Assembly: GCA_003116875.1 (NCBI GenBank)
Contig: BCKT01000008.1
Span: forward strand, 1,200,322 to 1,264,321
DNA from: Takashimella koratensis
Taxonomy: Eukaryota; Basidiomycota; Tremellomycetes; Trichosporonales; Tetragoniomycetaceae
Direction: 5' to 3'
DNA: 64,000 nucleotides
Positions 45,454 to 56,088 of the stretch are shown one piece after another (within the stretch, counting starts at the first letter, position 1; every line of letters starts with the position of its first letter). Position numbers and translations under genes: made by a program. The notes below the pieces were generated by a model. That model saw only the letters and a program-made list of their open reading frames with translations, had not been told where the DNA came from and did not search any database.

Positions 45454-46530
45454 TCAGATAAAGGCATCAGCCTCCCGGCGAATGCTCATGGCATGGATGT
45501 CGACGTGAGCTGCCCGAGGATCGAGCGTCAAGCGAGTCCAACGCGAAGCGTCGTCCCGCTGCGTGCTGTCGTAACTCATTGTGTGCCCCGAATGAGCCGT
45601 TTCGTTGACGACTGCATTCTGCATCCAGTCGGAGGTCTGCGCGGTGAGACCTTTGCAGTAGATGACGTCTTGATCACTCTCGAACTCAAGCCCTTGGCCT
45701 TTGAGGAGTTCCAACACCTCTGAAACTTCGAGAAAACGCTGTTTGGCCATTTGTAAGGTCGTATAGTACCTGTCAGTGTCGTTGGGAATACCGGCCGCCC
45801 GAACATCGAAGACCGCCAAGTCCATCGTGGGAGGAGTCGGAGTCCAGTCCTGGCGGATCACCGTCACCATCGCGGGCTCGGCCTCGTCGTAAAGTACGAT
45901 GTATTCCGTCTGATACTTGGAGCTCTTCTCGGACGAGATCCGATTCGCGTTCGCTTTGGTGCGAAAATGGGCGTCTCCCATTTCGGCAATCTTGTGGGCT
46001 GTTGTCGAATGATTGCCGGTGTCAGAGTGTCGGACTGGAAACTGGAATGACCTTTCGCCCGAGTCTCCGGAACGGTGAAGTGCTTTTTGGTCCTGGGAAC
46101 TGTGGATCTTGTCGGTAAGGTTTTCGCAAGCAATGAGGCGCGGCCGGGGCTCGTTTGTGTTGCGAATGCGCATCTTTCATGTCGCCGTCGCCAAGAGGTG
46201 CGCAATGCGAAGTGAGTTTTCGTAGAAAGCGTTGGAGAATTCGACAGAGTTGACGCGGCCATCATGGGATTGGGAATGCGGCTGTCTTGAGACAACGAGT
46301 TCTTGCAAATCAGCGACCCTGTTCTCATCCATGAAGTAGGAGACCAGGTCGTGAGAGGGTGTCAGCGCCAGTGAGCCTTCTTTGTTGGCCTCGTCGTTGT
46401 TGATGTACACACCCATTACGGAAGGCTGCTTGGGATCGTAAATGTACACCGTTTGCCCAGGAAGGGGCTTGTACCGCTTTGGGTCGGGTTCGAACGGCAG
46501 AACGTACTCCTCGTCCTCGGCGTCGGACAT
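45454..46530 (-). pseudogene. family 2, copy P2, interrupted by one in-frame TGA
   Basis: The reading frame from ATG 46530 to the stop at 45454 is open over 358 codons except for one TGA at 46177-46179, between codons for ACA and AAG. Both halves match P1 in order: PLPGQTVYIYDPKQPSVMGV at the N-terminus, LRIAHLLATAT just before the stop, then after it HKIAEMGDAHFRTKANANR, TEYIVLYDEAEPAMVTVIRQ, MDLAVFDVRAAGIP and SDWMQNAVVNETAHSGHTMS. No consensus intron removes the TGA, and TGA-AAG is not a known strong readthrough context. Read as a recent nonsense mutation, a strain polymorphism, or a sequencing error; programmed readthrough is less likely. Confidence 0.62.
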
Positions 46531-47414
46531 GTCGAACGGGGCTGGGTGGTGTAAGTCGTCGATTGGTCAAGAGGTTGAAGAACGATTGATGGGATTGAGG
46601 GGGGTAGAGGGAATTGACAGTACCTCACACTTCTTGGGTATTTCTGTCTGTCAGAAAGCGATAGGAGTGAGCTTAGAGACGCTCTACATTGCCCATGATG
46701 AAAGGACCGATGTCGTGGCTGTACGATTGACTAGTTTGATCGTGCCATTTGCATGAAATAGAGGACAGGTAGGGAGGAAGAGGCAAGGAAAAAGGGTCAA
46801 AGTGCTTTTTCCCGAAAGTCGAGGCTTCGACAGATCTAGACTTGGCCGGGAGCGAGAAACCGCCCAGACCATCGTTGAGCCTTTGAACGGGACGGCGAAA
46901 GAGAGGACGAAGGCTTAAACTCCTCTCGTCGTGCGCTTTTTACAACCGCCTTCTTAGGATCTTGAACAGGTCAACAAGTCACAGATAAGATAAGTACAAA
47001 ATCGGGAAAATGGTCTTCTGGCAGATCTGGTGTCGGCTACAAGGTGAACAAGAAAGACTTCGTAGTGTTTCCGTCTTTGTTTAACGGCTTTAAGCGAGGA
47101 ATGTGGTGCTGGTTAGTGGGGCTATTAGAGAGGATACGGTCAAGGTCACACACCAAGTTGTAGCGTACAGACAAGAGATGAAAGGAAAGGGTGTGCTGGA
47201 GAAATGATGAGGTAATGTGTCAGTCAATACGTCAGTACGTCAGCAAAGGTTGAGCATATGAAAGGGCAAAGATCGTCGCTTTCTCGTTGGTCACACCTCA
47301 TTTGAAATACTCTGCATGTCCTCTACAAAGCCTTCAAAAGATCGACATGAAAGATCTTCGTCCACTCATACCCTCTGCTATTCCACCCACACTGCTTCCG
47401 TAGCGCCAGCAACC
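46531..47414 (-). other. intergenic region upstream of P2
   Basis: Spacer of 884 nt: P2 promoter and the 3' flank of the aldo-keto reductase gene. Shares the 15-mer noted above with the P1 upstream region. No gene or RNA recognised. Confidence 0.5.
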
Positions 47415-48607
47415 TTAGGGCCCGTTCACAGGGTTCCACGAGCAAGCCCCCGCGGCGCCTTCGTCCAGCCCATCGAGCTTAGCCATGTCCTCCGTGTCCA
47501 GCTCAAAGTCATACACCTCTGCGTTTTGCTTGATCCTGGCGGGAGTCACCGACTTGGGCAGGGGAACGTATCTGCATGCACATGTCGTCAGCTGGCTACC
47601 CAGTACACCTTCTAAATTTGGGACGTGTCTTTGCAGCTGATATCGGCCTGGAAGTACCACTTACCCCTTTTGCAAACTCCAGCGAATGAGAACCTGCGTT
47701 GGCTCTTTCCCATGTTTCTTCGCGACCTCACCGAGGACAGGGTCGCCCAGACGTTTCGGGTCAGCACGTACGATCGGGCAGTAGGCCTGGACGACGATTC
47801 CGTGTTGTTTGCAGTACTCGACAATTTCACGTTGTTGACACCATGGGTGGAGCTCGATTTGGTTGATTGCGGGAGTGGGAGCTGGGAGATCTTTGAGGTG
47901 TTGCACGCCGCTACAGAAAGGTGTTTCAGCCTACGGACTCGGGTGCAGAGATCGGAAGAGATAGGGTCCACTGGCAAGAGTTTGAAGCCGCTCACAAGTT
48001 AGAAACACCGATATCCCTGATCCAACCCTCCTTCTGGGCCTTTGCCAACGCCTCCCAATGCACAGCCCGCGCTTCCCTTCCAGGTCGCGGGGCGTGGATC
48101 AACATCAAGTCGATATACGGTGTCTCCGATTTGGGATCGAGCTTTTTCGGGGACTTGGTAAGGTGGTCGTAGACTTCCTGGACAGTGGGCGTCGAGTGGC
48201 CAGGCATGAATTTGGTGGTGATGAAGATGGAGGAGCGGGGGACACCAGATTGAGCGACACCATTGCCGACATCTGCGACGCGTCAGCGTGGGGACAAGGG
48301 AGACAAAGATCGACTATTGACGAAAGAGACTTACGATGCTCGTTGTGGTAGCCTTGAGCCGAGTCGACTAGATCGATCACATCAGCAAGAGCTCAAGATG
48401 TACAACGTCCTCGGGCAAGAGCCAGTTCAAGAGAAAGAGCCATCCAGCAGGTGGTCACAACGCACTATGTGTGTACCCAGACTTGATGGCATCCTTGACA
48501 GCTTGGACACACTCGTCACCGCGGGCTTGGTAGACTCCGAATCCGAGGAGGGGGATCGAGTTGCCCGATGCGAGCTTGACCGTAGATTGGAGCGAGAGCT
48601 TGGACAT
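47415..48607 (-). CDS. aldo-keto reductase
   Basis: Five exons, start 48607, stop TAA at 47415-47417, about 300 residues. It begins SKLSLQSTVKLASGNSIPLL followed by GFGVYQ, the usual AKR entry strand. The catalytic tetrad is present: Asp and Tyr in HIDSAQGYHNEHHVG, Lys in FITTKFMPG, His in DLMLIHAPRPG. Cofactor and barrel motifs follow: IRDIGVSNL, INQIELHPWCQQREIVEYC, VVQAYCPIVR, LIRWSLQKGYVPLPKSV, which contacts the NADPH 2'-phosphate. Known: NADPH-dependent reduction of aldehydes and ketones in the cytosol. Substrate unknown. It is divergent from the YML020W-like gene. Confidence 0.93.
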
Positions 48608-49302
48608 TGTATATGGAGGATTGCTGATTGGCGGTGATTGGTAGGCAGTTGGAAGAGAGTGATACGTCGATGGGCGACAGTCGAGACGGGGAGGGGTTAT
48701 ATACCTGAAGGCGAGCTCGGGGTGTGGAGGCGATCGCTATCGCTGACCCATCCGAAAATCGCGCAATCGGGGTCGGTGACGGTCGGCGCCGAGGCGTCAA
48801 AGGAGGGTCCCCGGTGGAGGTTGGAGACGTGTCACGTGAGCGGCGACTGTGGGGATAAAGGAGGCTTGGGGGATTAGGAACACAGGACGTGGAATTAGGA
48901 TTGAGAACAAGGGGATTAGGAAATGCTGCCGAGGGGGTAATGAGGACAATGACGATTGTATTGACCGGCTATTGCGTGTCGTGTGTGTGTGTGTCAATCT
49001 CAAACATCCCAGCCTCGTCATTCATTCATCACTTGTCTACCTCGCCTGTACCCACACCACACTCACCTCATTCACCTCACCCACCTCACCTAGCCCTCTC
49101 GTCTCGCCCCGGGTCACCCCTCACTCGTCGACGGGTCACCCTCTTCCCTCGTCTCCTTTACCTCGCCGTTGCCCTCCCGACTCAGCTGAAACCTTCGCGC
49201 ACGGGTCCACCTGCGGCCAACTGGCCGGATCTCTGGACCCCTCTCCCCTCTCCCCCCTCACTCCCTTATCTCACTCCTCAACCTCTTCACCAATCTCACA
49301 CC
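48608..49302. promoter_or_regulatory. divergent promoter region, AKR / YML020W-like gene
   Basis: A 695-nt spacer. Contains a GT run at about 48979-48992 and two copies of GGATTAGGAA (about 48871-48880 and 48913-48922). Further CACCTCA/CACCTCG repeats lie near 49060-49100. The long open frame running into the gene on the + strand is low-complexity and is taken as 5' UTR. Confidence 0.45.
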
Positions 49303-52300
49303 ATGCCTGACCCCAAGTCCAAATCCAACTCTTCCTCCACCCCTCATCCACCTTCTGCCCCGCTCGACCTCCCTTCGCGCAAGGCTTCTACCCACTCCCG
49401 CTCCCCGTCCGTCTCTACCCGGGCGTCCACGTCCACCCGCCGAACCCTCGTCCCTCCCTCTCTCCGAACCCCCACTGCGCGCGCTTCCAACCCACACCTA
49501 TCCCTTGTATTTGCGCAGTCCGACCCAGCAGCCCCTCAATCATCTCTCTACCGCTCTCCCTCAACTCTCTTTGGTATGCGCGCAGGCACATCAGGTTCTG
49601 CAAGCGAAGAAGCGCTCACTCGCCAGCTTGACCGAGATTCAGGCGGGGACAGGATGGGCCTAAGAAGTAGGCGGTCAAGCAGTGCGACCGTCCGGTCGAT
49701 GGCGGATAGAGATGCGCAGAGCTTAGGTTCGGCCTCGGCATCAGGGTCAGCTCTGCCGCTGCCCACACCAAGTCCAACGGTCAAGGAAGAAGACGAGGAG
49801 GAACCTAATCCCACCGCGGGGCCTGGTCCATCAAGTGAGCACCTCCGTTCGAGTAACTTTATATATAAACTCATAACTCCTTGGTCACAGCATTAGCGCC
49901 TGCATCTGCAACCCCACCCGCGACGGTCCGACGGTTGAACCCAAAGACATCTAGCTCATGGCTTCGGTGGTCATCGCCCACGCCGACGTTTCCCAAATCG
50001 CCATCACGCAAGGGGAAAGAGGTTGACCGGGGAGATGGTGACGTATCGTCTGGGACAGAACGTGTGTCTAGGCGTGATGCCGAGGAAAATGGAGTCTCGT
50101 CTGAAGCAGCAGCACCTGCTGCAGCCGCAGAGCCAGTGATCAAAACTGCTTCCGAGCCGCCAGAACTCGCACCGCCGGTCGAAACCAGTGCGGCACCGGA
50201 GACGACTCAAACCCCAGGACAGCTCGAACCACCACAACGGCCACGAGCAGCGAGCAAAGGCTGGATGGACTACATCTGGTCCTCTGGCCAGACCTCACTA
50301 ACCACACCTACGAAACCAACACCCAGCGAAATTAGCGAACTGCCTAAATCCGATGAGCGGCCAACTGTCGACTTGACTCCGAGTAATGCGAACGGTGTCG
50401 ACTCGGTACCACCTCCAGCCAACGGCGAGGGCAACGATGCGCTTCCAGCAACACCCATCAAGCCTGATTTATACAACACCATGTCGACAGAGGAAGAAGG
50501 CCCGAAACCGCCGACAACCGAGGCCATGAAGCAACCGGACGATCCTGCCTCTGGACAGGTGACACCAGGGTGGGGCGCGTACCTTGCGTCCTTCGTTGTC
50601 AACCCCAAACCCTCCCCTCAACCTGTGTATCCTACTTCCCCCGTCGCCGACCAAAAGCCTATCCCCGCTCCCTCCGATGAGGCGATTGAATCCGTCCCAC
50701 CTCCACTCACTTCCAATCCCTCCCAACCACCCGCTACCAACCCACCGGCCTCTAAGCCTTCGGTTCCCGCGCCTGCCCCCGACGTCGTCGTCCAATCTGC
50801 TTCCCCTGCACCCGCTGCGACTCCCGCCCCACGCACCTCTAACGAGTCCTCGCCCACCCGCCCACCGCGCACCCAGTCCCAGGCACTCAGTCAAAGCCAA
50901 GGCCTCACCCCGTCCTCGTCGTCAGGGTGGCTCAATTACCTCGCTCTCAGATCCGCGAAGAAGGTTAATGCTGGGTCGATCAGGAGTGACGAAGCGAGGA
51001 AGAGTACAGAGACGGTCAGAGAGGAAGTCATGGATTTCGAAGGGGATCCGGACTTCCCACCAGCTCCAGGAACGGATTCGAAGGATGGGAAGAGTGCAGA
51101 TGTCGAGGTGCAGAGTAAAGACGGGAGAGAGAGTAAAGATGGGAAAGATGGAAAAGACGTCAAGGTGCAGATCGTCGCTCCTACGCAGGGCAAGGCGCAG
51201 AGCCTAAGCGTGAGGAAGAAACGACTCTCTAACGCGTCAAAAGACAGCCTCACACCACTTTCCACATCACCCAAGAACCCGTCGATCGACTCTCAGCAGA
51301 ACATCCTACCTAAATCGCAATCTGCTCTCCCGCCTCCACCTCAGGCGGCTCTACGCCAGCCTAATCTTGTCATCCCGTCATTCACGACCACGTTTGACCG
51401 ACCGCCTCGGTCGTTCCTCCCGCCACCACCGGATACGGGCGGACGCGGTGTCGCTGCTGCAACGACAGGTCTCGCATGGAAGGCGATCGGGGCAGTAGGG
51501 AGTTACGTCTATGGCGAAGGAGCAAAGGTTTCAGGGACACTGGCGGAGGATCCCAAAGAAGTGAGGGGGCGGAAAGAGGGAAGAGGAGTCGGCAACGATT
51601 TGCCAAGGCGCATAGGTTTAGGAATGGGTACGCCAGAAGATGGTTGGAGGTTGGTGAGAAGGGTGGTTGTTGTGGGTGTACACGGATGGTTCCCTGCAAA
51701 GCTTCTCAATCCGTGAGTGTGATGACGTTCGGACACGAGAGACATCACTGACGGCTACAGAGTCATTGGAGAGCCCACGGGCACGTCTCAGAAGTTTGCC
51801 AACATGATGGGTGACGCTGTGCGCACTTTCTTCCGAGACAAAGGGATCGACGAATCCGATCTGCGCCTTACTCTCATCCCGCTTGAAGGCGAAGGCACGA
51901 TCGACCACCGAGTTGACAAGCTGTACAAGGCTTACTTGTCCAACCCGGCATGGATCAACGACCTCCGCCGTGCCGACGCGATCTTCTTTGCTGCTCATTC
52001 TCAGGGATGTATCGTGACTACCCACTTGATGTCTCGACTCATCGCGCAGGGGCATATCCGAACCCCGTTGAATCGTGAAGCTGCGGCTCGGTGTGAGTGG
52101 GCGTTTGGGCCTGTCGGACTTCTCCCGCCTGAAGAACCGCGTCGGGGTCGGCGTGCACCTGATCCGCGAGCTCCTGTGTTCGCATCGAGTACAACGTCGA
52201 TACCTGGCTCCGAAGGCGGGTGGCAGAAAGTCGCCATGCTAGCTATGTGCGGGATCCACCAGGGTCCACTATACTCCATCTCCACGTCGTCCGTTATCCA

Positions 52301-53345
52301 GCCGTACCTCCAATGGTTTGAGAACGCCGCCGCTCGCGAGCTCTTCGAGTTCCAAGATACCACCTCGGCCGTTAGCGAGGCATACCAGCGAGCTCTCTCC
52401 ATGGTCCTCGAGAACGGAGCGCGCGTTCTCCTCCTTTCCTCCCTCAACGATCAGGTAGTGCCAATCTACGGCGCCTCCTTTTCCTCCGCACACCACCCGC
52501 TCTTACTCCGTGCTCTCTTCGTCGACGGCGCCGCGTTCTCCGCTTCAGACTTTATGACCAACTTGTTGTGTTTTGCGTTTATGCTCCGTAACGCGGGGAT
52601 AGATGATCAACGACTCGTAGAGCATCTGTCCGAAGCGACAGCCGGGTCGTTGACGGGTGTAGGCCATTCGACGCCATACGAAGAACCGAAATGTTACGCG
52701 CTAGCGGTGGAATACCTTTTCTTAGCTGGTCAAGCCAACATCCAGCCGGGTCAGTCACAGGTGCTCGCTGGAGAACCACTACCGCCATTGAAGGTCGAAG
52801 CGTTTGTAGCAAGGGACGCGAGGAACGATTACGAATTGCCATGGATAATGAGAGCGTTGGTGGATTCGCCTCAGGTTAAAGATTTGTTCCCCGGTGAATT
52901 GAGGGATCTGAGAGAAGGGGTCGTGAGTTGGAGGCCGCAGACAAAGGTGCTCAAGGAGATCAAGAAGAGGGTGAGTACGAGCTACAAGTAGAGGATGTGA
53001 CGATGGATGCGAGTGGTGGGCGCGGGAGAAGAGGTGACGCTGACCTGGGTTTCTTTTTGGTTGCTGCGATCACAGCTCGAGCCGATGGCGGGTAGACAAT
53101 CGAAACTACGTGCTTTGCCGAACTCGCCATCTAGCTTGTCCCTAGCATCAGTAGGCGACCAAGGTGACGCACCGACGGGGCAATCTCAATCGCAGAACCC
53201 GGCGCAAGGCGGACAGGGACAGGGGCAGGGTCAGGGACAAGGGCTGGGAGTCGGGCAGAAGGGAAAGTTGGATAAGCTGGGGAACGGGGTGAATGGGGAT
53301 GGCGGACCGCATGCGTCTCCGGGTCCGAGGAGGAGTAGGCTCTAA
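49303..53345 (+). CDS. YML020W-like alpha/beta hydrolase fold protein
   Basis: Four exons: 49303-49834, about 49890-51714, about 51761-52971 and 53075-53345; roughly 1,270 residues. The first 550 residues are Ser/Pro/Thr-rich and disordered, with two short aromatic motifs (KGWMDYIWSSGQ, SGWLNYLALRSAKKV). The folded part starts with RRVVVVGVHGWFPAKLLNP and IGEPTGTSQKFANMMGDAVR. It includes the nucleophile elbow FFAAHSQGCIVTTHLMSRLI (G-x-S-x-G type, here H-S-Q-G) and LLLSSLNDQVVPIYGASFSS, an Asp-containing strand, plus a His near GVGHSTPYEEPKC. Known: this is the conserved fungal YML020W/YMC family, with no characterised substrate. The final exon adds a GQ-repeat tail ending in RRSRL; the alternative of stopping at 52991 by intron retention is possible. 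Confidence 0.87.
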
Positions 53346-53964
53346 AGCTGAGTGTGGATAGGTTTGGAGTGTGTATACGATTGGAAATTAGACGAAGCGT
53401 CACAGGTTATACACGGACGAGACACGGAACATATCGCACGAACCATGAAGCACGAGCCATACGACGCGATTCAACAAGTACCATTTACACAATTACAAGA
53501 GAAAAAGAGAAAAGTCGTGTATGATCCTGAGGTGATTTTCTGTATCAAACCCTCTATTCTTGTTGTTGGTCTGTTGTATCTTATCGCCCCACGGTATAGG
53601 GTTCATGTATTGTATGCACTGTACCAAAATCATCACCATCTTTGCATGCCGACGAAGGAGTTAAAGCGGACAGGTGACAAGTAGCATTCCTTTGTTTACT
53701 CTTACAAATTCACTCGCAGACGAGCTGGCCAGACCCAGGTAGACAATAATCTTGCGTTGCAATTGACAAGGTCAAATAAAGTAGATACTGTATCTAGGAT
53801 TTCGAGTTTTCTTCTTCGACACCAGACCACCTCGACTCTAGACAAGAGAAAATCCTTCCTCTCCTCTCCTCTCTCATCTCATCTCACTCACCGCTCTACC
53901 TGCTTCTCTCTCTCTTCAGGTTGTTTGGCTCGCAGCGTCGCTTCGTCTCGGTCCCGCCGCTCGC
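53346..53964. other. convergent intergenic region
   Basis: Between the 3' ends of the YML020W-like gene and URA3. Short ORFs only; a CTCTCCTCTCTCATCTCATCTC-like pyrimidine stretch near 53855-53885. Nothing recognised. Confidence 0.5.
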
Positions 53965-55172
53965 CTACGCCGTCAGCCTCTCCTGGTACGCCTTCCACCC
54001 TTCGGTCCTATACCTCTCCGCTTCAGCCTTGACCGCTTCATCCCCTCCTTTTACACCATAGATCCCTCTGCCAACAATGATCACATCGCATCCTGATTCG
54101 AGAACGACCTGTTTCGGGGTTCGATACTGTTGTCCGAGTTTATCCCCACTCGCTTGCAGTCCGACCCCGGGGGTAAGCACTAGCCAGTCCTCTTCCTCGT
54201 GCGCGTTTCCGTTCCCGTTGGCGCCGTTGGCGGCCTTGCCGAAGAGAGAGGGACGAGACATGGCGATGAACCCAACCACCCAGTCTCGACCACCTTGTCG
54301 AGCCATCTCAACTGCATTAAGGGTGTATTCCCCAGTCGCGAGGTTACCCGCGCTCGACATCTCAGCGAGCAAGAGTAACGCACGGCCAAGAGGTCGACCC
54401 ACGAGACCAAGACCAGTGATGATTCCCGGTCCAGGAAGAGGATGAGCGTTGGTCATATCGCTCCAAGAGGCGATCTTGTGCACTCCCGCAGAGTACTGAA
54501 GGGACACGGTGTTTCCTAAGGAGGAGTTAATAACTCGCTCAGAGTGGCTTCAAGAAAGACAGGGAGATAGAGCTATGTGAAAGCAGAGATGCAGAAAGCG
54601 TGGTAGAGGGTAGATGTGGGGGAGGGGCAAGGGGGCAGAGAGTGGGCCAGGTGGATGGGGAGAACAACTTTATGACGCAAAACTCACCGATATCGGCAAA
54701 CTTGCGGTCCTCGAAAATGATAAAGTCGTGCTCCTTGGAGAGACGGACGAGTTCGTCACTGAGCGCCGGGGTGTAGTCCTCGACAATATCGATGTGGGTC
54801 TGGGCAAGGTAAGAGAATGAAGGATCAGCTTCAGTCCATGAAGTGTTCAACCACGCGTCGGGAGTAGATCTCCATCTCGCCCGATGACTCCAATCTTCCT
54901 CCATCTCAGGTTCATGACCACGAGTACTGCAACATCCATAGCCGCGCTCGCGTTCGCTCACTAGCTTGATTTAACTCGCCCGCACTCACCTTGACCATAC
55001 AAACACTGTCCGCGACCTGTCGGACCACCTTCAAAAGCTCTTCGGCGGTGGTCACGTCGACGCTGACGCAGAGGTTGGTCTGTTTCCGATCCATGAGCTC
55101 GAGAAGGCGCTGAGCTGTCGGGTTGGGGTGGGCGGCCGCGCGCGAAGCGTAGGTCTGGGTGGTGATTGCCAT
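53965..55172 (-). CDS. URA3: orotidine 5'-phosphate decarboxylase
   Basis: Three exons (55172 to about 54990, about 54801-54688, about 54519-53965) give about 281 residues, the usual length. The protein starts [20 protein letters not shown], a typical fungal OMP decarboxylase N-terminus. Active-site blocks are complete: [46 protein letters not shown] (the D-x-K-x-x-D proton-donor motif), [40 protein letters not shown] and [11 protein letters not shown] (phosphate grip). Known: it performs the last step of UMP synthesis, OMP to UMP plus CO2, in the cytosol. An insertion [14 protein letters not shown] lies in a surface loop. It is divergent from PEX12. Confidence 0.97.
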
Positions 55173-56088
55173 GATGCTAGCTGAGATGGCGCAGGGGAAA
55201 GGTTGGGATAGGAATGAAGGAGTGGAATGGGAAGGGCAAAGGGCGCGATGGGGATTGACCGATGAGCGATGGAATTAGGTTACGGTTTTATACGCGAGGG
55301 CAGGGCGGTAGGGCAAACGCGCAGGGCAAGGGCAGGGGTAGGAACCGGTCTGTGCGGGATGAAGCGAGGGCGGTACCGCGTGGAGTCGATGTGTTGATGT
55401 AAGGATGGCCTTGATTGAGTGCGAGTGCGATGAAAATGGGATGAGATGGTTGAACAAGGGTAGAGAGCTAGTCGTTAGCCGTTGTCAGCTCGCACTCGCT
55501 ACCTTTGACAAAATTTGAAAAAGAAGCTTATGGGCAGGGGCGGTGACTAAGGGCGCATCAAAAAATCACCGCATCAATCAACGCCCCTGAAGAAGATTGT
55601 AATCCCTCCTTCCCCTCGTTGTATTACACAGCTGGAGAAAGTGTAATCGGGGAGTCTAATCGGAGATGGTATTCAGATCTCAGAGGGGGGTTTCGGGTTT
55701 AGTCGTAGCCGCGTGAATGGGAGGGCGTCGGTCGAGTTTGGGCGTGTCCCGCCGGCACTTGTCAATGTATCCCCGGCTTGCATTGCTTCTCGCTCTTTGC
55801 TTCTTTCCTCCTACCTATCTCCTCCCCCTCCTCCCCCTTCCCCCTTCTCTCCTCCTTGCCCTGCCCGCCCCGCACTTGCCGCCCGCCCCGCATTGGACGA
55901 CCCCGTCCTCCCGACTCTTGCCGCTCGCCTTTACCGCTGCGCTCTTGCCGCTACTCCATCACTCTGCCCTCTCCCCCTCTCCCCCTCTCCCCCTGCCCCC
56001 TGGCCCTCTTCTCTCTTCTCTCTTCTCTCTTCTCTNTTTTCTCTTCACTCGGTCCCACTCCTCAACCCTCTTCTCACATAACAATGCA
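55173..56088. promoter_or_regulatory. divergent promoter region, URA3 / PEX12
   Basis: A 916-nt spacer. The PEX12-proximal half is almost pure pyrimidine (TCTTC/CCCTC repeats at about 55800-56080) and contains one ambiguous base N at 56036. A two-codon upstream ORF (ATGCAATGA) overlaps the PEX12 start. No TATA box assigned. Confidence 0.5.

Noticed and set aside
48889..49302. N-terminal extension of the YML020W-like protein
   Set aside because: The open frame continues upstream but is Pro/Ser/His low complexity over a pyrimidine-rich promoter; the ATG at 49303 is preferred.
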